DNA of 64,000 nt from Loktanella sp. DSM 29012 (GTDB taxonomy: Bacteria; Pseudomonadota; Alphaproteobacteria; Rhodobacterales; Rhodobacteraceae), in the NCBI RefSeq assembly GCF_900110705.1, contig NZ_FOEJ01000005.1:186001-250000 (forward strand). Direction: 5' to 3'. The notes below the pieces were generated by a model. That model made no database searches, was not told where the DNA came from, and saw only the letters and a program-made list of their open reading frames with translations. The translations under genes were made by a program, and so were the position numbers. Positions 52,101-60,031 of the stretch are shown piece by piece; within the stretch, counting starts at the first letter, position 1, and each line of letters starts with the position of its first letter.

Positions 52101-53295
52101 AGCTGACGACCGGCCCGGCTACAGCTTTGATCCGGGCCCACCGCCTGAGGCGTCACGCTTTCTCGCCAACAAGGGCTGGCAGCCGGCCTTTAGCTGGCTG
52201 GATGTTGAACCCGAGGAACACGCCGTCGCCTTTAGCGTAGCCAAGGCCACCAGCCTTGACGTCCTGGGCGATATCCGTGCCGAGCTGCAAACGGCCCTTG
52301 ATGACGGGCTGCCCTTTGCGGAGTTTCAAAAGCGGTTGCGCCCCCGTCTTCAGGCCCGCGGCTGGTGGGGCATGCAGGCTGTCACCGATCCGGCCACCGG
52401 CGAGACGGCCCCGGCCAAGCTGGGCACGCCGCGCCGTCTGCGCACGATCTATGACGCGAACCTGCGATCGGCCCGCGCGGCCGGCCAATGGGACCGCATC
52501 CAGCGGACCAAGGCGGCCCTGCCCTATCTGGCCTATCGCCTGGGACCGAGCGAACGGCACCGCCCGCATCACGCCGCCAAGGAATGGCTGGTCCTGCCGG
52601 TGGACGACCCGTTCTGGCAAACGTGGTATCCCCCCAACGGCTGGGGCTGCAAATGCTGGGTCATGCAGATCTCGCGCTCCCGCGCCGAGGAACTGGGCAT
52701 CGACGACAGCCCCGTGATCGACACGCGCGAATGGCTGAATAACCGCACCGGCGAGACAAAGATGGTTCCGGTCGGCATCGATCCCGGCTGGGACCGCAAT
52801 CCGGGTGCGATGCGTCAGGCGGCGATGCAAGGCTTTCTCGAACGCCGGGTCGCTGATTTACCGGAGGCTCAGGCGCGGACAGCCCTTCGAGATATGGCGT
52901 CTTCTTGGTTGGTGCAGCGCGTACTTGCTGGCCGAAGCGGCGCGAAGGTCGCTGTCGGCTTTATGCCGCCTGACATCGCCGAGGCCGTGGGCAACCGTGC
53001 GGCCTTCGTGCGCATCGCTGACGAATACGGCGCGAAGGTCGGCTCGAAAGCTGCGCCGGTGACGCCGGACGTGATGGCACGTGTCTCTGAGGCGATCGTC
53101 GAGGGGCCGCTGGCCCGTGACCGCAGGCGGGGTCAAGACGATCTGCTGGTGATGGTCGATGGAATAGAGCCGTGGATCGCCATCATCAAAAATCATCCGG
53201 CGACGAATGAATTCTGGATCAAGACGATACATCGCACAACACAGCGCAAGTGGCTGGCCGATCTCGCAGCAACCGATGTCGAGCAGTTAAGGTGA
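52093..53295 (+). CDS. MuF head morphogenesis protein (gp30-like) with C-terminal BECR-like nuclease candidate domain
   Basis: 400 residues. MuF domain (about 60-240): FAEFQKRLRPRLQARGWWG, YDANLRSARAAGQWDRIQ and the metal-type C-terminus NGWGCKCWVMQISRSRAEEL. After about residue 300 comes an added domain: DDLLVMVDGIEPWIAIIKNH, then EFWIKTIHRTTQRKWLADL. This strand-rich H-R-T layout resembles the Barnase/EndoU/ColicinE5-RelE-like (PBECR) toxins that are known as C-terminal fusions on MuF proteins. That part is tentative. If correct the virion would carry an RNase-like effector into the host. Confidence 0.85.
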   Translation: MAEADDRPGYSFDPGPPPEASRFLANKGWQPAFSWLDVEPEEHAVAFSVAKATSLDVLGDIRAELQTALDDGLPFAEFQKRLRPRLQARGWWGMQAVTDPATGETAPAKLGTPRRLRTIYDANLRSARAAGQWDRIQRTKAALPYLAYRLGPSERHRPHHAAKEWLVLPVDDPFWQTWYPPNGWGCKCWVMQISRSRAEELGIDDSPVIDTREWLNNRTGETKMVPVGIDPGWDRNPGAMRQAAMQGFLERRVADLPEAQARTALRDMASSWLVQRVLAGRSGAKVAVGFMPPDIAEAVGNRAAFVRIADEYGAKVGSKAAPVTPDVMARVSEAIVEGPLARDRRRGQDDLLVMVDGIEPWIAIIKNHPATNEFWIKTIHRTTQRKWLADLAATDVEQLR

Positions 53296-53571
53296 AGGAT
53301 GCACCTGGAGGGTCGGAACCCCCTCACGGCACTGGTCGCCGGTACTCCGAATGGCTCAGGTGCGAGTGCGAAATATGCCGATACCGGTCCAAAATCAACC
53401 GCCACGCGCCGATCTGACATCCGCCCTGCGACGCAATAGGCCCTGAGAGCTCGATTAAATACCGTTTAAATACCCCCCTTTTGGTTTTGACGACCGTGGG
53501 TAGGGTTTTGGCGGTGAAGGCCCTGTATGGCCCTCTGAGCGGGTCGCGGAATTTCAGGCCAAATCGGCAAT
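53296..53571. other. Non-coding gap between the MuF and protease genes
   Basis: A short frame at 53299-53442 reads from an ATG but has no ribosome site or family likeness, so I do not call it. A modest hairpin (GAGGG-TCGGAA-CCCCCTC type) lies about 53308-53325. The late-promoter twin follows at 53572. The gap is where Mu has its PI promoter. Confidence 0.5.
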
Positions 53572-53620
53572 CACCCGGTGAACGCGTTCACGGGCTACCC
53601 GTCGCGCGCGCGATGTCACA
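53572..53620 (+). promoter_or_regulatory. Late promoter element (PI position), near-perfect palindrome
   Basis: CCGGTGAACGCGTTCACGGG at 53575-53594 is the same palindrome as at 45815 with one mismatch. The surrounding 49 bp, including GGCTAC and CGCGCGCGCGATG, are repeated too. It lies 34 bp before the protease ATG. It probably drives the head and perhaps tail genes under the Mor/C-like activator. Confidence 0.72.
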
Positions 53621-53628
53621 ACGGCAGC

Positions 53629-54594
53629 ATGAACACTGCCCGTATTTCACAAATCACCCCCGTTGCTTTGGCCGCCGATGGCGGTGCCGCACCCGAGTGG
53701 GTCCAACTGACCCCCAAGGGGCCGGAGCTTGCCGCCAATGACGGGCGCAAGCATCGGCTGACGCGGCCCGACCAAGTGATCGCTGCCTTCCACGCCTACG
53801 GTCACCCGCTGCCGATAGATGTTGAGCACGCGACGCACGTCCGCGCCGACCAAGGCCTCGACGCACCTGCCTACGGCTGGGTGCGCGAGATCGAGACCCG
53901 CGACGGCGCGCTTTGGGGGCGTGTCGAGTGGAATGAACAGGGGGCCGCCTGGGTCGCGTCCAAGGCCTACAAGTTTCTGTCGATCGGCTACGCAGCCGAC
54001 CCCGCGACCGGCGAGATCACCCGCCTGATCTCTGTCGGTCTGACCAACACCCCCGGTTTCAAAATGCCAGAGCTCGCGAAGGCGGGCACCACAAAGGAGA
54101 ACGACATCATGGACAAAGCCGTCCTCGACGCGCTGGGGCTTGCCTCGGACGCGACCGCCGCCGACGCGGTGGCCAAGATCAAGGACCTCAAGCTGGAGGT
54201 CCACACCGCCAGCGCCAAGGCACCGGACCCGACGCTCTATGTCGCCAAGGCACAGCTTGATGCGGCCAACGCCAAGCTGACCCAGATGGAAGAGGCGGAA
54301 ACCGCCCGCGCCGACCTGGCGATTACGGCAGCCGTCGATGCGGGTGTCGCCGCAGGCAAGATCGCGCCCGCCGCCAAGGATGGGTTCCTCGCCATGGCCA
54401 AGGCGCAGGGCATCGAGGCCTTTACCGCCACCGTCGCCAAGATGCCGGTCATCGTCGGCGGCAAGTCCGAGCTGGACGACAAGGACCCCGACAAGAAATC
54501 CACCACGCTCTCCGCCGAGGAGATCGCCGTCGCAAAACAGATGGGTCTGACCGAGGCGGAATTCGCCACGGCCAAGGCCGAACAGGAGGCCTGA
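53629..54594 (+). CDS. Head maturation protease / scaffold precursor (Mu gpI-like)
   Basis: 321 residues. The protease part is about 1-160: GAAPEWVQLTPKGPELAANDGR, LPIDVEHATHVRADQGLDAPAYGWV (catalytic His region) and KAYKFLSIGYAADPATGEITRLISVGLTNTPG (Ser region). An alanine- and charge-rich helical scaffold follows (161-321). In Mu, I is the protease and Z, the scaffold, is made from an internal in-frame start; the same is seen here. I chose ATG 53629; the in-frame GTG at 53578 lies inside the palindrome. Confidence 0.9.
   Translation: MNTARISQITPVALAADGGAAPEWVQLTPKGPELAANDGRKHRLTRPDQVIAAFHAYGHPLPIDVEHATHVRADQGLDAPAYGWVREIETRDGALWGRVEWNEQGAAWVASKAYKFLSIGYAADPATGEITRLISVGLTNTPGFKMPELAKAGTTKENDIMDKAVLDALGLASDATAADAVAKIKDLKLEVHTASAKAPDPTLYVAKAQLDAANAKLTQMEEAETARADLAITAAVDAGVAAGKIAPAAKDGFLAMAKAQGIEAFTATVAKMPVIVGGKSELDDKDPDKKSTTLSAEEIAVAKQMGLTEAEFATAKAEQEA
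54109..54594 (+). CDS. Scaffold protein from an internal start (Mu gpZ-like)
   Basis: 161 residues in the same frame as the protease gene. The ATG at 54109 follows AAAGGAGA with a 9-bp spacing, a better ribosome site than the upstream start has. The product is MDKAVLDALGLASDATAADA and then long alanine-rich helices with the C-terminal EEIAVAKQMGLTEAEFATAK. It would assemble the procapsid and be removed by the protease. Confidence 0.7.
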   Translation: MDKAVLDALGLASDATAADAVAKIKDLKLEVHTASAKAPDPTLYVAKAQLDAANAKLTQMEEAETARADLAITAAVDAGVAAGKIAPAAKDGFLAMAKAQGIEAFTATVAKMPVIVGGKSELDDKDPDKKSTTLSAEEIAVAKQMGLTEAEFATAKAEQEA

Positions 54595-54597
54595 TCC

Positions 54598-55512
54598 ATG
54601 GCTATCATCACCCCCGCCCTGCTCCTGGCGCTGAACACCTCGATCCAGAAGGCGTTCAAGGATGCCTACGCCCAGATGACGGTCGATCCGTTCTGGAAAA
54701 AGGTCGCCACGCTGGTGCCGTCCACGACCAGTTCCAACACCTACGGCTGGCTGCAGGATTTCCCGCAGTTGCGCGAATGGATCGGCGACCGCGTCGTCAA
54801 GGACATGAAGTCCCAGGGCTACGAGATCACCAACCGCCTGTTCGAGGCCACGCTCGGCGTCAAACGCACCGCGATCGAGGATGATCAATACGGTCACTAT
54901 TCGCCGATTGCCGCGCACATGGGTCAGGAATCCGCACAGCACCCGGACCGTCTGATCTCTGACCTGATGGGCCAAGGCACCGCCTCGCTCTGCTACGACG
55001 GGCAGAACTTCTTCGATGTCGATCATCCGGTCTATGCCAACCCTGACGGGACCGGTGCCGTCACGACCGTCGCCAACTACGCCGACGGTCTGGAGCCTGC
55101 CTGGTATCTGCTGGACACCCGCAAGGTACTCAAGCCGTTCATCTTCCAGGAACGCACCAAGCCCGAGATGACCATGAAGATGGACCCCAAGACCTCGGAC
55201 GTGGTGTTCACCAAGGACGAGTTCCAATGGGGCATCCGGTATCGCTGCGAGGCAGGCTTCGGCTTCTGGCAGATGGCCTATTGCTCGCGCCAGCCGCTGA
55301 CGGTCGCCAACTTCGAGGCCGCCCGCACCGCGATGCGCAAGGTGACAGCCGACGGCGGCCGCCCGCTGGGGATCGCGCCCAACATGATCGTCGTCAACGC
55401 CGACAACCAGTCCGCGGCCGAGGACATCTTTGCGGTCCGCAGCCTGCCGAACGGTGGCGACAACAAGCATTACAACAAGGTCGAGATCGTCGTTGACGAC
55501 TGGGCCGCGTAA
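54598..55512 (+). CDS. Major head protein (Mu gpT-like)
   Basis: 304 residues. Typical gpT segments: IITPALLLALNTSIQKAFKDAY, STTSSNTYGWLQDFPQLREWIGDR, LFEATLGVKRTAIEDDQYGHYSP and WQMAYCSRQPLTVANFEAARTAM. It builds the capsid shell. It begins 3 bp after the scaffold gene, in the same transcription unit. Confidence 0.95.
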   Translation: MAIITPALLLALNTSIQKAFKDAYAQMTVDPFWKKVATLVPSTTSSNTYGWLQDFPQLREWIGDRVVKDMKSQGYEITNRLFEATLGVKRTAIEDDQYGHYSPIAAHMGQESAQHPDRLISDLMGQGTASLCYDGQNFFDVDHPVYANPDGTGAVTTVANYADGLEPAWYLLDTRKVLKPFIFQERTKPEMTMKMDPKTSDVVFTKDEFQWGIRYRCEAGFGFWQMAYCSRQPLTVANFEAARTAMRKVTADGGRPLGIAPNMIVVNADNQSAAEDIFAVRSLPNGGDNKHYNKVEIVVDDWAA

Positions 55513-55524
55513 GGGAGCGCGCGC

Positions 55525-55926
55525 ATGAAACTCTTCATTCAAGCCACCACACCGTCGGGCACGTTTTTCCGGGCCGGGCGGATGTGGACCAAGGACGGCA
55601 CCGTCGTGGACAGCGACGACTTCACCGACGCCCACGCTAAGGCGATCGAGAACGAGCCGCACCTGAAGGTCCGCGCCGCCACCCCGGCCGAGATCGCGGC
55701 CAGCGACTTGCCGGCAACGATCCCGACCGAAGCTGAGGTCATCGACGCGCTGCTGTCCGCGATCCCGCAGATGGTGGACGACGATTTCACCAAGGGCGGT
55801 CTGCCCGACATGGGCAAGCTGCGCGCTGCCGTGGCGATCGACGACAAGCTGGTCACGCCAGAGCTGCGCGACGCGGCGATGGAGCAGCTCGTCAAAGGTG
55901 GCTTCAAGGCCCCGTTGAAAGCCTGA
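55525..55926 (+). CDS. Head-region protein (Mu gp35-like)
   Basis: 133 residues: LFIQATTPSGTFFRAGRMWTKDGTVV, an acidic middle, and KAIENEPHLKVRAATPAEIA resembling the HI1506/gp35 class that follows gpT in Mu-like phages. It may be a head decoration or completion protein. The second half has a LEM/FI-type helical look (MGKLRAAVAIDDKLVTPELRDAAMEQLVK). Confidence 0.6.
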   Translation: MKLFIQATTPSGTFFRAGRMWTKDGTVVDSDDFTDAHAKAIENEPHLKVRAATPAEIAASDLPATIPTEAEVIDALLSAIPQMVDDDFTKGGLPDMGKLRAAVAIDDKLVTPELRDAAMEQLVKGGFKAPLKA

Positions 55927-55984
55927 TCCCATTCGGCACCGCGGCAAGCAGACATCCTCCCCAGATGGCTGCGGTTGCCGATAC

Positions 55985-56017
55985 GCCCGCCCCCGTGTGG
56001 CAGCGTCGGGGGCGGGC
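55985..56017. repeat. Strong GC hairpin before gp36
   Basis: GCCCGCCCCCG (55985-55995) and CGGGGGCGGGC (56007-56017) pair perfectly around an 11-base loop. No T-tract follows. It lies in the 201-bp gap 55927-56127, the only real gap in the head operon besides the protease leader. It may cut expression or processing between head and connector genes. Confidence 0.6.
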
Positions 56018-56127
56018 ACGAAGACCAGGGGAAGCCATCGCGCCCCGCATCGCTGCACCGTCCGGTGGAACAAGCCCGGACCCGATGGCCCAGGGGGAGG
56101 ATGGCCCCCACGAATTTCGAGGACACC

Positions 56128-56556
56128 ATGTACGCAAGCCAGGACGACATCATCACGCTCTACACCGCCGACGCGCTGGTCGTGGCCGATCGCGACGGTG
56201 ACGGTGTGCCTGACGATGCGGCGATCACCCGCGCCCTGCGCTCGGCCAGTGCCGAGATCAACGGCTATGTCGGTGTCCGCTACGACCTGCCGCTGGCCGA
56301 TCCCCACGACATCCTGACGCAATACTGCGTTGATATCGCGCTTTACCGCCTTGCCGGATCGTCCAGCACGATGACCGAGGAGCTGCGCCAGCGATACGAG
56401 GACGCAATGGCCGCCCTCAAGCGGATCGCCAAGGGCGAGATGCGCCTGACCATCGCCCCGGTCGCGGGCGAGGAACCGGACGACGGTGGCCCCAACCCGC
56501 TGACAACCGGCGGACCCGCGCGTCTGTTTTCCCGTGACAAGATGCGGGGGCTCTGA
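56128..56556 (+). CDS. DUF1320 family head-completion protein (Mu gp36-like)
   Basis: 142 residues: YASQDDIITLYTADALVVAD, then ALRSASAEINGYVGVRYDLPLADPHDILTQYCVDIALYRLAG, the DUF1320 core. It is a head-tail connector component (adaptor) by family. The ATG at 56128 lies after GGACACC; longer in-frame extensions are not conserved. Confidence 0.9.
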   Translation: MYASQDDIITLYTADALVVADRDGDGVPDDAAITRALRSASAEINGYVGVRYDLPLADPHDILTQYCVDIALYRLAGSSSTMTEELRQRYEDAMAALKRIAKGEMRLTIAPVAGEEPDDGGPNPLTTGGPARLFSRDKMRGL

Positions 56557-57008
56557 TGGTCGGCGTTGTCGCACAGTTTGAACTCGACACCGCCATGGTA
56601 GAGGCCGGTTTGCGTGACCTTGCCGCCTGGCAGATCGACGCGCTGGCCTTCAACATCGGGGCGCTGCTGGAAGGCTCGACCAAGGAACGCATCGCCGACG
56701 ACAAGGCCGGTCCCGACGGCGAGCCATGGGCCGCATGGTCCGAAGCCTATGCCGCGACGCGCAGCGCACGTCATTCGCTGTTGGTCGGTGACGGCCTGCC
56801 GGGCCTACTGGACAGCATCCAGAACTATTCCGACGGCCCCGAGGCACGGGTCGGCACCAACCTGGTCTATGGCGCGATCCAGCAATTCGGCGGCGAAGAG
56901 GTCGGCAAACCCGGCTTGCCCGCAAGGCCCTACCTTGGCCTGTCCGATCAGGACCGTCGCGACATTGCAGAATTAGTGACCGGTGACCTGGGCGAGGTGC
57001 TGCAATGA
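56556..57008 (+). CDS. Phage virion morphogenesis protein (Mu gpG-like)
   Basis: 150 residues, tail-completion family PF05069. DEL-type helices, then STKERIADDKAGPDGEPWAAWSEAYAATR, HSLLVGDGLPGLLDSI and the hallmark GTNLVYGAIQQFGG..GLPARPYLGLS. It joins tail to head. ATG overlaps the gp36 stop. Confidence 0.92.
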   Translation: MVGVVAQFELDTAMVEAGLRDLAAWQIDALAFNIGALLEGSTKERIADDKAGPDGEPWAAWSEAYAATRSARHSLLVGDGLPGLLDSIQNYSDGPEARVGTNLVYGAIQQFGGEEVGKPGLPARPYLGLSDQDRRDIAELVTGDLGEVLQ

Positions 57009-57550
57009 CCGGCCTGCTGCAAGAGCTGCCGGATGCTGTAGCTGTCCGCCTGAAGGAGGTGCTGCCGGCAAGCCGAACCTGCAAGGGCATCACCGGGCGG
57101 TTCAACCTCGAACGCCTCAAATCCGATGCGATCCAGACGCCCGCCGTGCTGGTTTCGATCCTCGACATCAAGCAGGCGGAGACCGCCGCCGGGGCATTCC
57201 ACACCTTTGACCTCGCCATGGCCGCCTTCATCGTGACCAAGGATGCGCTGGGGCTGGACCGCGATACTGCTGCCGCCGCGATGATGGGTGCGCTGGCGAC
57301 CGCCATTCCCGACCGCCGCTGGGGCCGCCCCGATTGCGGTCAGGCGCGCAACGTACGCGGTCAGTCTGTCGTGACCGCAGGCTGGCAAAAGTCAGCGGCC
57401 AGCCTTTGGGCTGTCACCTGGACGCAGCCCTGCACCTTTGATCCCGCCGCACCCGACGCGCCGCTGGGTGTCGACCTTTACGTCGGTCAATCGCCGGACA
57501 TCGGTGCGGATCATGTCGATGACTACACCCGGATCGGAGAGGCACCATGA
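57005..57550 (+). CDS. DUF1834 family protein (Mu gp37-like)
   Basis: 181 residues: IQTPAVLVSILDIKQAETAAG, DLAMAAFIVTKDALGLDRD, and WAVTWTQPCTFDP...YVGQSPDIGADHVDDYTRIGE. It fits DUF1834, a tail-terminator-like protein between gpG and the tail genes in Mu. Overlaps the next gene by 4 bp. Confidence 0.85.
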   Translation: MTGLLQELPDAVAVRLKEVLPASRTCKGITGRFNLERLKSDAIQTPAVLVSILDIKQAETAAGAFHTFDLAMAAFIVTKDALGLDRDTAAAAMMGALATAIPDRRWGRPDCGQARNVRGQSVVTAGWQKSAASLWAVTWTQPCTFDPAAPDAPLGVDLYVGQSPDIGADHVDDYTRIGEAP

Positions 57551-57978
57551 CCCTTGCCGCCGCCGAAGGCGACCGCCGTATCGCCAATGTTCTGCAAGTC
57601 GGGACCATCGTGTCGGTCGATCCCGCCGGACCCAGCGTCGCCGTCAACCTGGGCGACATCACGATCCCCGCCGCGGCCGTCGGCATGATGCGCGCGGGGA
57701 GCCTCTCGCTGTGGTGGATGCCCGCCGTCGGCGAACAGGTCCTGGTCGCATGCCCCGGCGGCGACATGGCCCGCGCCATTGTCGTGTGCGGGATCTTCGC
57801 GGGCAACGCGCCCTCTGCCGATGCCGCCGTGCCGCTGTTCGAGTTGGCCGGTGGCGAGATCCACTTCAACGGCACCCTGATCGTCAGCGGCGATGTCATC
57901 GCCGGAGGGATCAGCCTGCAAAACCACATCCACGGCGGCGTCGCAGCCGGTGCCGCCACAACCGAAGGACCGCAGTGA
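57547..57978 (+). CDS. Baseplate spike protein (P2 gpV / Mu gp45-like)
   Basis: 143 residues. An OB-fold-like start (VLQVGTIVSVDPAGPSVAVNLGDI), WWMPAVGEQVLVACPGGD, then a beta-helical tip ending SLQNHIHGGVAAG, the HxH iron-binding apex of contractile spikes. It pierces the outer membrane. It directly follows the head genes, unlike in Mu where sheath and tube come first. Confidence 0.88.
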   Translation: MTLAAAEGDRRIANVLQVGTIVSVDPAGPSVAVNLGDITIPAAAVGMMRAGSLSLWWMPAVGEQVLVACPGGDMARAIVVCGIFAGNAPSADAAVPLFELAGGEIHFNGTLIVSGDVIAGGISLQNHIHGGVAAGAATTEGPQ

Positions 57979-58160
57979 TGACCAAACCGACCAAAGCCAA
58001 CCCGGGGGCCACACCCGACCCGCGCAAATCCTATGTGGCCAGTGCGTCCGGCTGGATTGCAGGCGCTTACCGCAAGAAAGGCGACGCCCTGATGCTCACA
58101 CCGCAGGCCGCCGCCTATGAGAACGTGACACTGGCACCCGAGGCCAAGGACGCGAAGTGA
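57978..58160 (+). CDS. Small phage protein between gpV and gpW
   Basis: 60 residues: ATPDPRKSYVASASGWIAGA, YRKKGDALMLTPQAAAYENV. This short sequence is met in many alphaproteobacterial tail clusters at this place (from memory); function unknown. Start and stop overlap both neighbours. Confidence 0.65.
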   Translation: MTKPTKANPGATPDPRKSYVASASGWIAGAYRKKGDALMLTPQAAAYENVTLAPEAKDAK

Positions 58161-58495
58161 CAGGCCTCAGCCGCCATACTGGTCAGCGCCTGACCCTGGA
58201 CGCGCATCTGGCGCAGTCCGTCGGTGTGATCCTGTCCACCCCCAAGGGCAGCCGCGTTTTGCGGCGTGACTTTGGGTCGGACCTGCCGCGCCTGATCGAC
58301 ATGCCGGTCACACCTGCGACGGTGATCGAGGTCTATGCCGCGACGGCCGAGGCGATTGATCTGTGGGAACCGCGCCTGACCCTGCGCCGTGTCAGCGTGA
58401 TTGCCAGTGCGGCCGGTCGCGTGTCGCTGGCGCTGGAAGCCGAGATCGCGGGCGAGGTCACGACCCGCACGATCCCGGTCGAGGTGGCGGCATGA
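58157..58495 (+). CDS. Baseplate wedge protein (P2 gpW / T4 gp25-like, Mu gp46)
   Basis: 112 residues, GTG start. SVGVILSTPKGSRVLRRDFGSDLPRLIDMPVTPATVIEVYAATAEAIDLWEPRL is the gp25-like core, including the EPR loop. It forms the inner wedge of the baseplate and resembles lysozyme-like gp25 of T4. Confidence 0.9.
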   Translation: MTGLSRHTGQRLTLDAHLAQSVGVILSTPKGSRVLRRDFGSDLPRLIDMPVTPATVIEVYAATAEAIDLWEPRLTLRRVSVIASAAGRVSLALEAEIAGEVTTRTIPVEVAA

Positions 58496-59394
58496 CCCGG
58501 TTCACGCAGATCGATCTGGAAAACCTGCCTGCCCCCCAGGTGGTCGACACGCAGGACGTCGAGGCGATCTTTGCCCGCAAGCGTGATGCGCTGCTGGCGC
58601 TGGCACCTGACCTTGCCCCGGTGCTGGCGCTCGAAAGCGAGCCGCTGACGATGTATCTGCAGCGCGACGCCTTTGATGAGGTGCTCTTGCGGGCTGTCGT
58701 CAACGACGGCGCGCGCGCCGTGATGCCCGCCTATGCGACCGGCGCAAACCTCGACCAGCTTGCGGCCTTCTACGGTGTGGCCCGCCTTGTCCTCGCCCCG
58801 GCGCAACCGGACGCCACGCCGCCGGTCGCGGCGGTAATGGAGACCGACAGCGATTTCCGCAGCCGCATGCAGTTGGCGCTTGAGGCACAGACGACAGCCG
58901 GGACCATCGGGTCGTATCTGTTCTTTGCCAGATCCGCCGATCCGCGAGTCCGCGACATCGCGGTCGCCAACCTCGCGCCCGGCGTCGTGGGCATCCGTGT
59001 TCTGGCCGAGGCCGGTGATGGCAGCGCACCTGCGGACCTTTTGCAGGCCGTTGAAACCGCGTTGAACGATGACTTCGTCCGGCCCCTGACCGATCTGGTG
59101 CAGGTCAAAAGTGCAGTCATCGTGCCCTATCAGATCGCGGCCACCCTGACCTTTTACGACGGTCCCGACAGTGCGGTGGTACTGGAAACATCGCGCGCGG
59201 CCGTCACCGCCTACGTCGCCGCGCGCCGCCTGATCGGTGAGAACGTCACGCGCTCCGGCCTCTTTGCCGCGCTGCACGGTGCTGGCGTACAGAACGTGGT
59301 TCTCGCCAGTCCCGCCGCCGATATCGAGATCGATGGGACACGTGCCGCGTTCTGCACTGACATCACCCTGACCGCAGGGGGCGTCGATGCTTGA
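58492..59394 (+). CDS. Baseplate assembly protein J (Mu gp47-like)
   Basis: 300 residues. VLALESEPLTMYLQRDAFDEVLLRAVVNDGARAVMPAYATGANLDQLAAFYGVAR is the gpJ N-terminus. Then DSDFRSRMQLALEAQTTAGTIGSYLFFARSADPRVRDIAV and GVQNVVLASPAADIEIDGTRAAFC follow. It forms the outer baseplate wedge with gpW and gpI. Overlaps gpW by 4 bp. Confidence 0.92.
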   Translation: MTRFTQIDLENLPAPQVVDTQDVEAIFARKRDALLALAPDLAPVLALESEPLTMYLQRDAFDEVLLRAVVNDGARAVMPAYATGANLDQLAAFYGVARLVLAPAQPDATPPVAAVMETDSDFRSRMQLALEAQTTAGTIGSYLFFARSADPRVRDIAVANLAPGVVGIRVLAEAGDGSAPADLLQAVETALNDDFVRPLTDLVQVKSAVIVPYQIAATLTFYDGPDSAVVLETSRAAVTAYVAARRLIGENVTRSGLFAALHGAGVQNVVLASPAADIEIDGTRAAFCTDITLTAGGVDA

Positions 59395-60022
59395 TCAATC
59401 CCTCCTGGCCTCGAACGCCACAATGCTCGACCGCGCGATCGAGGCGGCAACGGCTGTACCTGACGACCTCAAGTTCGACATCGGCCGCGTTGGTCGGGTC
59501 GCGGATTGCCCGGCGGATTTGCTGCCCTGGCTCGCCTGGGCGATGTCCGTCGATAACTGGGATGCGACCTGGTCGGATGCGGTCAAGCGTGCCGTGATCG
59601 CGCGCTCGGTCGAGGTGCATCGCCGCAAGGGCACACGCGGTGCCGTCATCGCGGCCCTGGATGCAGCCGGCATCGATGCCGTGCTGGAGGAATGGTTCCA
59701 GTACTACGGCACCCCGCACACCTTCCGCCTCGATATCGGCATGGAGCGGATCGAGAACTCCGGTCGCCGCGCCGATGACGTCTTTGTCCAGGACGTGGCG
59801 CGCATCGTCGAAAGCATCAAGCCGGTCCGGTCGCAATACGCGCTTCGCGTCCGCTCGACCGTCGCCAGCGATGCCCGCGCCGCCACCGGCCAGCGCGCGC
59901 GCCTCGATGCGACCGGTATCCTGCGGCCCGCGGTGCCGGTCACCGATCAATCCATTCATCAGCCAGCCCACATCGCCACGCGCGGACGCATCGTCCAGCG
60001 CGGTGACGTGCGGCCCGCATAG
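59387..60022 (+). CDS. Phage tail protein I (Mu gp48-like)
   Basis: 211 residues. CPADLLPWLAWAMSVDNWDATWSDAVKRAVIARSVEVHRRKGTRGAVIAALDAAG is the typical gpI motif. It completes the wedge and attaches fibres. Overlaps gpJ by 8 bp. Confidence 0.92.
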   Translation: MLDQSLLASNATMLDRAIEAATAVPDDLKFDIGRVGRVADCPADLLPWLAWAMSVDNWDATWSDAVKRAVIARSVEVHRRKGTRGAVIAALDAAGIDAVLEEWFQYYGTPHTFRLDIGMERIENSGRRADDVFVQDVARIVESIKPVRSQYALRVRSTVASDARAATGQRARLDATGILRPAVPVTDQSIHQPAHIATRGRIVQRGDVRPA

Positions 60023-60031
60023 GGGAACGCC

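Noticed and set aside
53299-53442. A 47-codon frame after the MuF gene as an immunity gene for its toxin-like domain
   Set aside because: No ribosome site, no recognisable fold and Gly/Thr/Ser-rich composition; not supportable.
53647-56574. A 975-codon open frame on the minus strand opposite the phage head genes
   Set aside because: It is the antisense shadow of the protease, gpT, gp35 and gp36 genes in high-GC DNA; no ribosome site, family or sensible composition.
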